Source: an uncultured Bacteroidales bacterium (GTDB lineage Bacteria > Bacteroidota > Bacteroidia > Bacteroidales > F082). From it: a DNA stretch of 64,000 bases. The translations under genes were made by a program, and so were the position numbers. Below the pieces are notes generated by a model. That model was not told the origin of the DNA, searched no databases, and was given only the letters and a program-made list of their open reading frames with translations. Below, in pieces: positions 19,165 through 30,057 of the stretch. The stretch is taken from NCBI GenBank assembly GCA_946184615.1, contig CAMHFN010000006.1:1-64000 (forward strand), in the 5' to 3' direction. The stretch's first letter is position 1. Every line of letters starts with the position of its first letter.

Positions 19165-21159
19165 ATGAAAAACACGGTCTTATTTCTTTTATTTCTTGTG
19201 CTGACCTGCACGGGTCTCCAAGCCCAAAAACAATACACCCTTCTGTCACCCAACCAAAAAATCACCGTGACAGTGAAAACAGGAGACCATCTGAGCTATG
19301 CCGTGACCCATGAAAACACCGTTGTGCTAGCCGATTCGCCTATTGCCATGACCCTCGACAATGGTACCGTATTAGGAGCTCCTGCCAAAGTTAGCGATGT
19401 GGAGACCGAAAAGACCTATCAGACGATCAAAACCCCTTTCTATAAAAGGAATACAATCAAAGAAGAATATAACGAGTTGGATATCCGTTTCAAAGGAAAC
19501 TATAGCGTGATTTTCCGAGCCTATAATGAAGGAGTGGCCTATCGTTTTGAGACCCGTTTCAGCAAGCCCCTCACCATTGAAAGTGAGACCGCTGACTTCC
19601 AATTCGATGCAGATTACCAAAATTTGATTCCGTATGTGCTCCGACGTGCCGGACAAGAAGGCGACATCATCCAACAGCAGTTCTACAACTCGTTTGAAAA
19701 CACCTACACCACCACGACGTTAAGCCAGATGGATCCCGACAAACTGGCCTTCCTTCCTGTGTTGGTGGAACTCAAAGACGGCAAAAAAGTGGTTATAACC
19801 GAGGCTGATTTGGAAGACTTTCCCGGCTTATATATACGCAACGCGAAGGGCCAAACAGGTTTTACTGCCGTCCATGCTGGATATCCAAAAGTCCGTGAAC
19901 AAGGAGGCCACAACAATCTGCAATATCTCGTGAAGGAACGTGAAAACTATATCGCTAAGGTCCAAGGCAAACGCAGCTTCCCCTGGCGTTGCATTGTGAT
20001 TTCGGAACATGATAAAGACTTGGCTGACAACGACATGGTCTATAAGCTCGCCTCGCCCAGCCGCATTCAAGATGTAAGTTGGATCAAGCCAGGGAAGGTA
20101 GCTTGGGACTGGTGGAATGCTTGGAACATCTATGGGGTGGATTTCAAAGCTGGCATCAACAACGAGACCTATAAATACTATATCGACTTCGCCTCAAAAT
20201 ACGGCATCGAATACGTTATCTTGGATGAAGGATGGGCGGTCAACAAACAGGCCGACCTCTTCCAAGTGGTGCCCGAGATCGACATTCAGGAACTGGTAAA
20301 CTATGGTGCAGAACGCCATGTAGGCATCGTATTATGGGTCGGTTATGCTGCCATTGACAAAGACATGGAACGGGTGTGTCAACATTATGCCTTGATGGGG
20401 GTGAAAGGCTTTAAGGTGGACTTCATGGATGGTGACGATCAGATGATTGTTGACTTTTACTACCGCATGGCGGAGACTGCCGCTAAATATCATCTCTTTG
20501 TGGATTTCCACGGGGCATATAAACCTACAGGATTGAACCGCACTTGGCCCAACGTGCTCAACCATGAAGGCGTTTACGGTTTAGAACAGGCCAAGTGGGA
20601 CGACAACAGCGACTTGGTCACAAACGAAGTCACCATTCCTTTCATTCGCATGGTGGCGGGTCCGATGGACTACACCCAGGGGGCGATGAAGAACGCCAAC
20701 AAGAACAACTTCAAGGCGATTTACACCGAGCCGATGAGTCAAGGTACACGTTGCAGACAATTGGCAGAATACGTGATCTTTGAGTCGCCATTCAACATGC
20801 TTTGCGATAGTCCGAGCAACTATCTGAACGAGGATGAGTGCACACAGTTCATCGCCAGTGTGCCCACCACTTGGGACGAGACCATGGTGTTGGATGGTGC
20901 TGTCGGCGAATATTTAGTGATAGCACGAAAGAAAGACTATCATTGGTACATCGGTGCCATTACCAACTGGGAGGAACGCGATTTGACGATCGACCTCTCT
21001 GTCTTACCTGGTTTTGGAGCCAAATCGGGAAAAATCTTCCGCGATGGTCCCAATGCCAACCGCGTGGCCAAAGATTATGTCTCTGAGCAAGTCCAAGTAT
21101 GGGGCAACACGGTCAAGGTTCATCTCGCCAAAGGCGGTGGAGCGGTGATTCTATTTTAA
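19165..21159 (+). CDS. Glycoside hydrolase family 97 (alpha-glucosidase/galactosidase-like)
   Basis: Signal peptide MKNTVLFLLFLVLTCTGLQAQ; VAWDWWNAWNIYGVDFKAGINNETYKYYIDFASKYGIEYVILDEGW; FHGAYKPTGLNRTWPNVLNHEGVYGLEQAKW. Confidence 0.9.
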   Translation: MKNTVLFLLFLVLTCTGLQAQKQYTLLSPNQKITVTVKTGDHLSYAVTHENTVVLADSPIAMTLDNGTVLGAPAKVSDVETEKTYQTIKTPFYKRNTIKEEYNELDIRFKGNYSVIFRAYNEGVAYRFETRFSKPLTIESETADFQFDADYQNLIPYVLRRAGQEGDIIQQQFYNSFENTYTTTTLSQMDPDKLAFLPVLVELKDGKKVVITEADLEDFPGLYIRNAKGQTGFTAVHAGYPKVREQGGHNNLQYLVKERENYIAKVQGKRSFPWRCIVISEHDKDLADNDMVYKLASPSRIQDVSWIKPGKVAWDWWNAWNIYGVDFKAGINNETYKYYIDFASKYGIEYVILDEGWAVNKQADLFQVVPEIDIQELVNYGAERHVGIVLWVGYAAIDKDMERVCQHYALMGVKGFKVDFMDGDDQMIVDFYYRMAETAAKYHLFVDFHGAYKPTGLNRTWPNVLNHEGVYGLEQAKWDDNSDLVTNEVTIPFIRMVAGPMDYTQGAMKNANKNNFKAIYTEPMSQGTRCRQLAEYVIFESPFNMLCDSPSNYLNEDECTQFIASVPTTWDETMVLDGAVGEYLVIARKKDYHWYIGAITNWEERDLTIDLSVLPGFGAKSGKIFRDGPNANRVAKDYVSEQVQVWGNTVKVHLAKGGGAVILF

Positions 21160-21181
21160 AAGACAGAAGCAAGAAGCAAGA

Positions 21182-21856
21182 ATGATTGACGATAGGATTT
21201 TATATGAAGACAATCACCTCATTGTGGTGAACAAGCTTCCTTCGGAAATCGTACAGGGCGACAAAACTGGCGATGTATGCCTACTTGACGATGTTAAGGC
21301 TTACATTAAAGAGAAATATGACAAACCTGGCAATGTGTTCGCCGGCCTTGTTCACCGTATCGACCGCCCTGTGAGCGGAGCTGTGGTGTTTGCCAAGACC
21401 AGCAAAGCCCTTTCGAGAATGACCGTCAAAGTGAAGGACCGCGACTTCCATAAGGTGTACTGGGCCATCGTAAAAAACCGTCCCCCGAAAGAAGCTGACG
21501 TGCTGGAGGATTACCTTGTTAAAAACGAGAAGCAAAACAAATCGTATGTGGTACCCGAAGGCACCAAAGAGGCCAAGTTGGCACGGCTGAGTTACCGTTT
21601 AATAGGAAAATCCGACAATTACTATCTATTGGAAGTAGAGCTTTTCACGGGCCGACATCATCAGATTCGTTGCCAATTGGCTCATATTGGCTGTCCCATC
21701 AAAGGCGATTTGAAATACGGCTATCCACGAAGCAATCCTGATGCCTCCATTTGCCTTCATGCCTATCGCATCTCATTCGAGCATCCCGTACAGAAAACAC
21801 AAGTTGACATCACAGCTCCCCTACCCAAGACCCAACCCTGGCCGTTTTTTAGTTGA
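21182..21856 (+). CDS. RluA-family RNA pseudouridine synthase
   Basis: GLVHRIDRPVSGAVVFAKTSKA; ELFTGRHHQIRCQLAHIGCPIKGDLKYG. Confidence 0.9.
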   Translation: MIDDRILYEDNHLIVVNKLPSEIVQGDKTGDVCLLDDVKAYIKEKYDKPGNVFAGLVHRIDRPVSGAVVFAKTSKALSRMTVKVKDRDFHKVYWAIVKNRPPKEADVLEDYLVKNEKQNKSYVVPEGTKEAKLARLSYRLIGKSDNYYLLEVELFTGRHHQIRCQLAHIGCPIKGDLKYGYPRSNPDASICLHAYRISFEHPVQKTQVDITAPLPKTQPWPFFS

Positions 21857-21865
21857 AAGTTATTT

Positions 21866-22957
21866 TCACTTTCCATTTTCCACGATCACCCCACTCCCCA
21901 GAACGTATGGTTCCGTATCGTGATAGAGAACACCAAACTGTCCCGGGGCGATTCCAGAGACAGCTACATCCGAGATGATGTCAGCCCCCTGCTCAGTAAG
22001 ATGGATGGTGCCTAGGGTAAACTCCGGCTGGTGACGGATTTTATAACGGACCCTCATGCCTTCGACAAGATGAAGGGTTGGATTCATCATCTGTATGTCG
22101 CCCAACGGGATGATCTCCGTATATTGCGCCACGGGGTCGTAGCCTTGCGACACATATATAATATTATTAGGGATATCCTTTTTGACCACGAACCAAGGAC
22201 CGCCACCGAGGCCGAGGCCTTTGCGTTGTCCGATGGTATGAAACCAGAAGCCCTTGTGGCGCCCCAGTTTCTTGCCCGTCTCCAGCTCCACGATGTCGCC
22301 TGGCATCTCACCAACATATTCACGGATATAGTCGTTATAGTTGATTTTTCCCAGGAAACAAATCCCTTGGCTATCATGGCGTTCGGCCGATGGCAGCTTG
22401 TATTGGGCGGCCAATTCACGCACCTTAGGCTTGGGCAGATCGCCAATGGGGAAGATCACCTTGCTCAGCTGGGCGTAGGTGATGCGCCCAAGGAAATAGG
22501 TCTGATCCTTGAAGGTATCCGCCGCGGTACCCAACCAAAAGATACCTTTCTCGTCCTCCCACGAACGCGCGTAGTGTCCTGTGGCTATTTTGTCGAAGTG
22601 ATGGCCTTCTTTCTCTTCGAAGGCGCCCAGTTTGATCCATCGGTTGCACATCACATCGGGGTTGGGTGTGAGGCCTTTGCGCACCATTTCCATGGTATAA
22701 CGGCCGACGGTCTCGAAGTACTCGTGTTGCAAATCGACAATGTCGAAGGGACAGCCGTATTTCTTGGCGATATAGGTGGTGATCTCGATATCTTCTTCAG
22801 AGGGGCAGGACGAGAGGTCTTCCTTTCCTTCCATACCTATTTTGATGTAAAAAATATGTGGTGTGAAGCCTTGTTCTTTGAGCAGGGGCACCACCACGGA
22901 GCTATCGACTCCACCCGAAACTAGTGCGGCGATGTTCATGGGTGATTTTTTCGGCAA
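21866..22957 (-). CDS. mnmA: tRNA-specific 2-thiouridylase MnmA
   Basis: ALVSGGVDSSVVVPLL (PP-loop); GHYAR; DSQGICFLGK; PW.V.... MnmA C-terminal barrel. Confidence 0.93.
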   Translation of the reverse strand: MPKKSPMNIAALVSGGVDSSVVVPLLKEQGFTPHIFYIKIGMEGKEDLSSCPSEEDIEITTYIAKKYGCPFDIVDLQHEYFETVGRYTMEMVRKGLTPNPDVMCNRWIKLGAFEEKEGHHFDKIATGHYARSWEDEKGIFWLGTAADTFKDQTYFLGRITYAQLSKVIFPIGDLPKPKVRELAAQYKLPSAERHDSQGICFLGKINYNDYIREYVGEMPGDIVELETGKKLGRHKGFWFHTIGQRKGLGLGGGPWFVVKKDIPNNIIYVSQGYDPVAQYTEIIPLGDIQMMNPTLHLVEGMRVRYKIRHQPEFTLGTIHLTEQGADIISDVAVSGIAPGQFGVLYHDTEPYVLGSGVIVENGK

Positions 22958-23067
22958 AAATACACTTTTTCAAATACTTTTTTTATTCCTTTTATTCTTA
23001 TTTGCACCAATAAATAGGGTGTTCAAATTTATTTTTTGCCCTATGTCGGACATTGGGATTTTTTTTC

Positions 23068-23075
23068 TAATTTTG
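23068..23075 (+). promoter_or_regulatory. -7 box TAATTTTG upstream of the large secreted protein gene
   Basis: TAnnTTTG with a TTGG element about 15 bp upstream; about 95 bp before ATG 23171. Confidence 0.45.
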
Positions 23076-23170
23076 CAGCCGATTTGGAAGAATCCTTTAG
23101 ATTACACTAACAAGCTGAAAAACAATAGATAACATAATTCATTAATCATTAAAAAACAAAGTAAAAAGAA

Positions 23171-26100
23171 ATGAAAAGGAGATTTACAATCCTTACTGCA
23201 GCCTTCGCGCTGCTCGCATTCCTCGCCATCCCGATGGGGATGATGGGACAAACCGCCTCGTTCGCTCCTAGTGACTTTAATGGTCAAGGAACAACTGGAA
23301 CGGGTAGTGCAATTTCAGCAACCGTTGATGGTGTTACTTTTGCCTGTGACAAGGGCTATGGCACAACTCAAATTCGTTGCTATAGTGGTGGTGTCATCAC
23401 TATTTCTTCTTCAAACACAATTACTGCAATTTCTTTCACTTTCTCTGGCAGTTACACTGGAGGAATGGAAACATCTTACACAAGTCTGTCTACTACTTCA
23501 TGGACTAAAACTCTGAGTAGCCAAGCTCGTATTACGGCATGTAGTGTTTCTTACACTGGTGGTGATACTCCTCAACCTACCACTTACACTGTTACCTTCG
23601 ATGCTGGTGAGGGTACATTTGTTGCCAGCAATGATTTACCGTACGAAAGCAACACGGTTGAGGCTGGCACTTACATCCTGCCTAGCGCAACCCGAGATGG
23701 CTACACTTTTAATGGTTGGGCTTTGGGCGAAAGCACTTACGAAGGTGGTGCAACCTATACGGTAAATGACGATGCTGAATTTGTGGCAACGTACACTGAA
23801 AATAGCGGTAATGACGACGAAATAACCGCAACATTAAATATTCAAGCCTATGCCCAAGCCAACAGTTGGGTTAATGGTACAAAATATACTACAGCCACAG
23901 TTGCCCCTGTTACTTTCACTGCAAATGGTGGTGGCAATACAGGAAAGTATTATACTAATGGCCAAGATTGGAGATTCTATCAAAACGAAAGTGCCAGTAT
24001 TACGATTTCTTTGGCAGATGGATATACGCTTGTTAGCGTTAAACCCACATATAGTGTTAGTAATGGTGGTGTCCTGAAAAACGGGAATACCACTATCGCA
24101 AGTGGAACGACTGTGAGTGTTTCTGGAACCTCTGTTACCTTTACTGTTGGCAATAGTGGGTCAGCCACTAATGGCCAAGTGAGATTCACGAACATTGATG
24201 TTGTTTATGTTTCTGATGGAAGCACTCAAACTGCAAGCGACCTCGCTATCGCCAGCCCTACAGGCGACCTCACTTTCGACCTCTACAACAACACGACAGC
24301 TCAAGTGATTAGCTACACCACTTCCAGCACGGGTGCCATTACGATCACCCCAGCTGAAAGCATCTATTTCAGCTATGTTCATGACGCTACAGCAAAAACG
24401 ATCACCGTCACTCCTTTGGCTGTGACCCCAAGCGCACAAACCGTCACCATCGACCAAGAAGCCGATGATAATTACTATGGTGGAACCGCTACCTTTACGG
24501 TTTCCGTTGTCAATAGCGATCCTAACCTTCCTGGCACTGAGAACAATCCTTACACCGTTGCCCAAGCTCGCGCCGCCATTGATGCCAATATGGGCACTCA
24601 AAACGTGTATGCCACGGGTATCGTTTCCGCTATCCCGACGGCTTATAACTCCACTTATGGTAACATTACCTTCAATATGGTGGATGAAACCGGTGATGAG
24701 GTCTTCCTGCAAGCCTACCGCTGTGGTGGCGATGAAGCTGCCAATGTTACCGTTGGCGATGTTGCCGTGGTTTATGGTGATCTGACCAAATATGGTTCGA
24801 CATACGAGTTTGGCCAAGGTTGCCAGGTGGTTTCTTTGACGCATCCTGTCATCACCGAGCCCACCATCACTGTCAATCCCGATGTGGTTGATGTAGATGC
24901 ACTACTGCATGCCGTACAATTGCCTATTACTTACAGTAACATCGTTGTTGAAAACTATCAATCTTTCGGTGTTCAATTCTATGATGCCGAAGGCGAAGAA
25001 ACAGAAATGCCTGATTGGCTTGTTGTTATGGTAACTGGAGTAATAGAAGGCAATGATGATGAGTACGTAGTGACTTGCGCTATACCTGCCAACCAAGGCG
25101 AAGCCCACTCAACCTATCTCAAAGTGTATGCTTATGATGCCGAACAAAACGTAGTTTATTCCAACCTCATCACCATCAGCCAAGCGGCTCCCACCTATGC
25201 TGAACTGCCCTTCGCATTTAATGGCGGTAAGGCTGACATCGAAGGCACTGATGGCCTCTACCAAGAAGGTCTTGATGATTATAGTGCAAGTACTAATCCT
25301 ACCACCAAACTGAAATTCGACAACACTGGCGACTGGTTGCTGCTCCAATTCAACGAGCGCCCCGGCACCCTCACTTTCGATATCAAGAACAACAGCTTCT
25401 CTGGAGGTACTTTTAAAGTGCAGACGTCAGAAAATGGTGTTACTTTCACTGATTTGAAGACTTACACTGAAATAAGCGGAACCCAAAACGAAGAGTTCAC
25501 CAACTTGGGCGAAAACGTTCGTTATATCAAGTGGATCTATACTGAAAAGGTCAGTGGCAATGTCGGTTTGGGCAACATCGCTCTTGCTGAATACACTGAA
25601 CCTCAGCAGTACACCCTGACGGTTGAGCCTTTCGAGAACCTCGAACTCATCACCTTCGTGAATGAGGAGATGGTCATGGAAGGCGATGGCGAGATCACAG
25701 TGACTGAAGGCGACGAAATCATGCTGAGCGTTGTCGCACTTGAAGGTTATGAAATGGAAACCTTGATGGTGAACGGCGAGAACCATGTCGATGACATTGC
25801 CGAAGACTACATTTACACCTTTGTAATGCCTGCCGAGAATGTTACCATCAGCGCTACTGCTGTGGAGGATGTTCCTGTTACTCCTAGCACTTGGGTGCTG
25901 ACCGACCTCGCAGACCTTACCGAGAATGACGTGTTCGTCATCGTGGGTGACAACGGCAACACTTACGCCATGTCGAATGACAAAGGTACTTCAGCCGCTC
26001 CTGCTGCTGTTGCTGTTACTGTGGTTGAAGGCACGCTGTCGGGCGAACCTGCTGCCAACCTCCAGTGGAACATCAGCATTACTGAAGATGGTTATACCTT

Positions 26101-27454
26101 CTATCCAAATGGTGAAACTGAGACTTGGTTGTATTGCACTAACACCAACAATGGCGTTCGCGTGGGAACCAATACCAACAATGTTTTCGTTCTTGATAAT
26201 GAAAGCGGTTATCTTAAGAATGTCGCCACTTCTCGTTATATTGGTATCTACGACTCACAAGACTGGAGATGCTACACTAACACTACAGGTAACATTGCCA
26301 ACCAGACCTTTGCTTTCTACAAGAAAGTTGCTGCCGCCACTGAGACCTACACCCTCGACATCATTGGTTACGAGGCTGGCAGCGACGGCGGTTATTACCT
26401 CATCGCTTCGCCTGTTACCGTGGATCCTTCTACCATTGGCATGACCGCCGGTGAATACGACCTCTATTCCTTCGACCAAGCTGAAGCTGATGAATGGCGC
26501 AACTACAAACAAAATGCCTTCAACCTCGAACCTGGCAAGGGCTACCTCTACGCCAAGCAAGCTACCGAACCAGACCAAGTATTCCATTTCGAGCTCACCG
26601 GCACGCCTTACAACGGCAACGGAGTTATCGAACTGACTTATGACGACAACGCCGTCGACTTCCAAGGCTGGAACCTCGTGGGTAACCCCTGGGGCGTGAA
26701 AGCTTACCCCGACCACGCTTTCTATACCATGAACAGCGATGGTTCTGGCATCGATGTTACACCTAATGTGGCTGGCACCGAAGTCGATCGCATGACGGGT
26801 ATCTTTGTGGTGGCCGAAAGTGAAGACGAAACCGTGACCTTTGCAACCGAGAATCCGAACAGCAAGAACGCCAACCTCGCCTTGAACCTCACCAACAGCG
26901 ACAAGCTCGTCGACCGCGCCATCGTCCGCTTCGGCGAAGGCCGTCAGCTGCCCAAGTTCCAACTCAACCCGAACCACACCAAGATCTATATGCCTGTGGA
27001 TGGCAAGGACTACGCTATTGTCAACTCGGATGAGATGGGCGAAATGCCTGTCAGCTTCAAGGCCGAAAACGATGGCACCTACACCTTCAGCGTCAATGCC
27101 GAGGAAGTGAGCTTCGTCTACCTCCACCTCATCGACAACATGACGGGCAACGACATCGACCTGCTCAGCACGCCTAGCTACAGCTTCGAGGCTCGCACCA
27201 CCGACTACGCCAACCGTTTCCGCCTAGTGTTCAGCGCCAATGATATCGATAGCGACATCTTCGCTTTCGTCAGCAACGGCCAGATCATCGTCAACGGCAA
27301 CGGCATGCTCCAGATGTTCGATATGACAGGCCGCATGATCAGCAGCTACAATGTCAACGAACCTATCACCACCGAGGGCATGGCCGCCGGCGTTTATATG
27401 ATCCGCCTCATCAACGGCAACGATGTCAAGACACAGAAGATTGTCGTGAAATAA
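23171..27454 (+). CDS. Large secreted multi-domain protein (InlB-type/Flg_new-like repeat, OB-fold-like region, T9SS C-terminal sorting domain)
   Basis: Signal peptide MKRRFTILTAAFALLAFLAIPMGMMGQ; TYTVTFDAGEGTF...GYTFNGWALGESTYEGGATYTVNDDAEFVATY; GTENNPYTVAQARAAID...; C-terminal GQIIVNGNGMLQMFDMTGRMISSYNV...GVYMIRLINGNDVKTQKIVVK. Confidence 0.8.
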   Translation: MKRRFTILTAAFALLAFLAIPMGMMGQTASFAPSDFNGQGTTGTGSAISATVDGVTFACDKGYGTTQIRCYSGGVITISSSNTITAISFTFSGSYTGGMETSYTSLSTTSWTKTLSSQARITACSVSYTGGDTPQPTTYTVTFDAGEGTFVASNDLPYESNTVEAGTYILPSATRDGYTFNGWALGESTYEGGATYTVNDDAEFVATYTENSGNDDEITATLNIQAYAQANSWVNGTKYTTATVAPVTFTANGGGNTGKYYTNGQDWRFYQNESASITISLADGYTLVSVKPTYSVSNGGVLKNGNTTIASGTTVSVSGTSVTFTVGNSGSATNGQVRFTNIDVVYVSDGSTQTASDLAIASPTGDLTFDLYNNTTAQVISYTTSSTGAITITPAESIYFSYVHDATAKTITVTPLAVTPSAQTVTIDQEADDNYYGGTATFTVSVVNSDPNLPGTENNPYTVAQARAAIDANMGTQNVYATGIVSAIPTAYNSTYGNITFNMVDETGDEVFLQAYRCGGDEAANVTVGDVAVVYGDLTKYGSTYEFGQGCQVVSLTHPVITEPTITVNPDVVDVDALLHAVQLPITYSNIVVENYQSFGVQFYDAEGEETEMPDWLVVMVTGVIEGNDDEYVVTCAIPANQGEAHSTYLKVYAYDAEQNVVYSNLITISQAAPTYAELPFAFNGGKADIEGTDGLYQEGLDDYSASTNPTTKLKFDNTGDWLLLQFNERPGTLTFDIKNNSFSGGTFKVQTSENGVTFTDLKTYTEISGTQNEEFTNLGENVRYIKWIYTEKVSGNVGLGNIALAEYTEPQQYTLTVEPFENLELITFVNEEMVMEGDGEITVTEGDEIMLSVVALEGYEMETLMVNGENHVDDIAEDYIYTFVMPAENVTISATAVEDVPVTPSTWVLTDLADLTENDVFVIVGDNGNTYAMSNDKGTSAAPAAVAVTVVEGTLSGEPAANLQWNISITEDGYTFYPNGETETWLYCTNTNNGVRVGTNTNNVFVLDNESGYLKNVATSRYIGIYDSQDWRCYTNTTGNIANQTFAFYKKVAAATETYTLDIIGYEAGSDGGYYLIASPVTVDPSTIGMTAGEYDLYSFDQAEADEWRNYKQNAFNLEPGKGYLYAKQATEPDQVFHFELTGTPYNGNGVIELTYDDNAVDFQGWNLVGNPWGVKAYPDHAFYTMNSDGSGIDVTPNVAGTEVDRMTGIFVVAESEDETVTFATENPNSKNANLALNLTNSDKLVDRAIVRFGEGRQLPKFQLNPNHTKIYMPVDGKDYAIVNSDEMGEMPVSFKAENDGTYTFSVNAEEVSFVYLHLIDNMTGNDIDLLSTPSYSFEARTTDYANRFRLVFSANDIDSDIFAFVSNGQIIVNGNGMLQMFDMTGRMISSYNVNEPITTEGMAAGVYMIRLINGNDVKTQKIVVK

Positions 27455-27480
27455 GAAGTCAGAAGTCAGAAGACGAAAGA

Positions 27481-27516
27481 AAAGTCGGCATTGCAGTTGC
27501 AGTGCCGACTTTTTTA
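27481..27516 (+). terminator. Rho-independent terminator (AGTCGGCA...TGCCGACTTTTTT)
   Basis: aaaagtcggcattgcagttgcagtgccgactttttt downstream of the 23171 gene. Confidence 0.85.
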
Positions 27517-27545
27517 TTTGTATCTTTGTCGGAAAAACACTATTG

Positions 27546-27908
27546 ATGCAAAATAATCTAGACTTCGGAAAGCGCGGTGAGGACCTCGCCGTCAATTATT
27601 TAATCGATAAAGGCTACCAAATCCTTGAACGTAATTGGCGCTCGGGGCATAAGGAAATTGACATCATCGCCTTGGATGGCAACACCCTGGTGGCGGTGGA
27701 GGTAAAGACGCGCCAATCCAACACCTATGGCGAACCGGATATCGCCGTAGATGTGATGAAACAAAAGATGCTCATCTGGGCCGCCGAGGCCTATGTGCGA
27801 TATAAAAATCTAGATGTGGAAATCCGTTTCGACATCATCTCCATTGTGATGACCAACACAGAAATACATCTCGAACACCTCGAGGATGCCTTTATACCCA
27901 CAATTTAA
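27546..27908 (+). CDS. YraN/UPF0102 family nuclease-fold protein
   Basis: NLDFGKRGEDLAVNYLIDKGYQILERNWRSGHKEIDIIALDGNTLVAVEVKTR. Confidence 0.9.
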   Translation: MQNNLDFGKRGEDLAVNYLIDKGYQILERNWRSGHKEIDIIALDGNTLVAVEVKTRQSNTYGEPDIAVDVMKQKMLIWAAEAYVRYKNLDVEIRFDIISIVMTNTEIHLEHLEDAFIPTI

Positions 27909-29969
27909 CTACCCCACTGAACAACCCGGTGCCACCAAATCGCTTGGGGTGAGTAGGACCAAACGTCCGTCCTTGTCTTCTGCGGAGAGAATCATGCCCT
28001 CGCTCACCACACCTTTCAACTTACGAGGCTCAAAGTTGGCGACGAAACAAACCTGCTTGCCAACTAATTTCTCGGGCTCGGTGTAATATTTGGCGATACC
28101 GCTCACAATCGTACGTTTGTTCATGCCGTCGTCAATGAGGAACTGTAACAGCTTGTCGGCCTTCGGCACCTTTTGGCACTCAAGTATGGTGCCCACGCGA
28201 ACATCCACCTTCAAATAATCATCAAAACTGACCACAGGCTTCACTTCAGCAGGCTTCCAGGCATTCAGCTGATTTGCTTTCTTGATTTCGTCCAAACGTT
28301 TCAGTTGGGCCTCTACCACACTATCTTCTACCTTTTCGAAGAGCAGTTCAGGTTGATTGATGACATGACCTTCCGGAAGCAGGACGGTGTTCTCAGCATC
28401 GTTCCAGCCCTTTACTTCAAGACCGATCATCTGCTGGAGCTTCTTCGCACTAAAGGGCAGGAAAGGCTCGCTGAGGATGGCAAGATGCGCCACGATTTGC
28501 AGCGACACTGCCATCACCGTCTTCACACGCTCAGGGTCGGTCTTGATCTGCTTCCAAGGCTCGTTGTCGGTGAGATATTTGTTGCCCAAACGGGCAAGGT
28601 TCATCAGCTCGGAGAGTCCCTCACGGAACTTGTAATTTTCAATGAGTCGTCCTATTTTTTGCGGATAGGAATTCATCTCTTCAATAGCGGCCTTATCCGC
28701 TTCGTTGAGGTTATCCAAAACAGGAACAGCGCCCTCATAATACTTATGGGTCAGCACAAGGGTGCGATTGACGAAGTTACCAAAGATGGCCAACAGTTCG
28801 TTGTTGTTGCGGTCCTGATAATCCTTCCAAGTGAAGTTGTTGTCCTTGGTCTCAGGCGCATTGGCGGTCAACACATAACGCAGCACATCCTGTTTGCCAG
28901 GGAACTCCTGCAAGTATTCATGGAGCCAGATGGCCCAGTTGCGTGAAGTTGAGATTTTATCATTTTCGAGGTTGAGGAATTCGTTGGCGGGCACGTTTTC
29001 GGGGACGATATAGTCGCCATAAGCTTTCAACATGCAAGGGAAGATGATGCAGTGGAACACGATATTGTCCTTGCCGATGAAATGCACCAGCTTGGTCTCT
29101 GGATCTTTCCACCATTTTTCCCAGTTGTCGCCACGTTGTTCGCAGATCTCCTTGGTGTTGCTGATGTAACCGATAGGAGCATCAAACCAGACATACAACA
29201 CTTTGCCATCGGCACCTTCGAGCGGGACAGGCACACCCCAGTCCAAGTCACGGGTGACGGCACGAGGTTGCAGACCGCCGTCGAGCCAGCTCTTCACTTG
29301 ACCATATACGTTGACTTTCCACTCCTTATGGCCTTCGAGAATCCACTCACGGAGCCAGGATTCATATTGGTCGAGAGGAAGATACCAGTGTTTGGTCGGT
29401 TTTTTCACCAAGGCCGCACCGCTGAGTTGCGAATGCGGATTGATAAGTTCATCGGGGCTCAAGGATGAACCGCATTTTTCACATTGGTCGCCGTATGCAC
29501 CTTCGGCACCACATTTGGGGCAGGTGCCCACGATATATCTGTCCGAAAGGAACTTCTGGCGTTCAGGATCGAAGTATTGTTCGGTCTCTTTCTCAATGAA
29601 CTTCCCTTCGTCATAGAGTTTCTTGAAGAACTCTTGGGCGGTGGCGCGGTGCATCTTCGAAGAGGTTCTTGAATAGATGTCGTAGCTAATGCCCAACTCC
29701 TCAAACGACTTCTTGATAATGGCGTGGTAGCGGTCCACAATGTCTTGTGGCGTACAGCCTTCTTTTTCAGCCTTGATGGTAATGGGCACACCATGTTCGT
29801 CGGAACCACCGACAAACAGCACTTCCTCGCCTCGCATTCGCAGATAGCGGACGTAGGTATCGGCGGGGATATAGACGCCGGCTAAATGACCGATATGGAC
29901 GGGGCCGTTGGCGTAAGGCAAGGCCGTGGTTACAGTGTAACGCTTGAAATGTTTGTTCGTTGATTCCAT
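27909..29969 (-). CDS. metG: Methionyl-tRNA synthetase (with C-terminal tRNA-binding domain)
   Basis: [30 protein letters not shown]-terminal [30 protein letters not shown]. Start likely at MESTNKHF (29969). Confidence 0.95.
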   Translation of the reverse strand: MESTNKHFKRYTVTTALPYANGPVHIGHLAGVYIPADTYVRYLRMRGEEVLFVGGSDEHGVPITIKAEKEGCTPQDIVDRYHAIIKKSFEELGISYDIYSRTSSKMHRATAQEFFKKLYDEGKFIEKETEQYFDPERQKFLSDRYIVGTCPKCGAEGAYGDQCEKCGSSLSPDELINPHSQLSGAALVKKPTKHWYLPLDQYESWLREWILEGHKEWKVNVYGQVKSWLDGGLQPRAVTRDLDWGVPVPLEGADGKVLYVWFDAPIGYISNTKEICEQRGDNWEKWWKDPETKLVHFIGKDNIVFHCIIFPCMLKAYGDYIVPENVPANEFLNLENDKISTSRNWAIWLHEYLQEFPGKQDVLRYVLTANAPETKDNNFTWKDYQDRNNNELLAIFGNFVNRTLVLTHKYYEGAVPVLDNLNEADKAAIEEMNSYPQKIGRLIENYKFREGLSELMNLARLGNKYLTDNEPWKQIKTDPERVKTVMAVSLQIVAHLAILSEPFLPFSAKKLQQMIGLEVKGWNDAENTVLLPEGHVINQPELLFEKVEDSVVEAQLKRLDEIKKANQLNAWKPAEVKPVVSFDDYLKVDVRVGTILECQKVPKADKLLQFLIDDGMNKRTIVSGIAKYYTEPEKLVGKQVCFVANFEPRKLKGVVSEGMILSAEDKDGRLVLLTPSDLVAPGCSVG

Positions 29970-30023
29970 AATGATTATTTTAAAAACAGAATGCAAAAAT
30001 AATGCTTTTCAAACAAAAAAATA

Positions 30024-30031
30024 TATCTTTG
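30024..30031 (+). promoter_or_regulatory. -7 box TATCTTTG upstream of the DUF937 gene
   Basis: TAnnTTTG 27 bp upstream of ATG 30058. Confidence 0.5.
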
Positions 30032-30057
30032 CACTTCAACCCATAAAAAAACTTAAC

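Noticed and set aside
22031-22924. 297-aa plus-strand ORF opposite mnmA
   Set aside because: Antisense shadow ORF of a well-supported mnmA; no signal, domain or ribosome-binding context.
26255-27127. 290-aa minus-strand ORF inside the large secreted protein gene
   Set aside because: Antisense to a confident CDS; composition reflects the C-ending codons of the sense strand.
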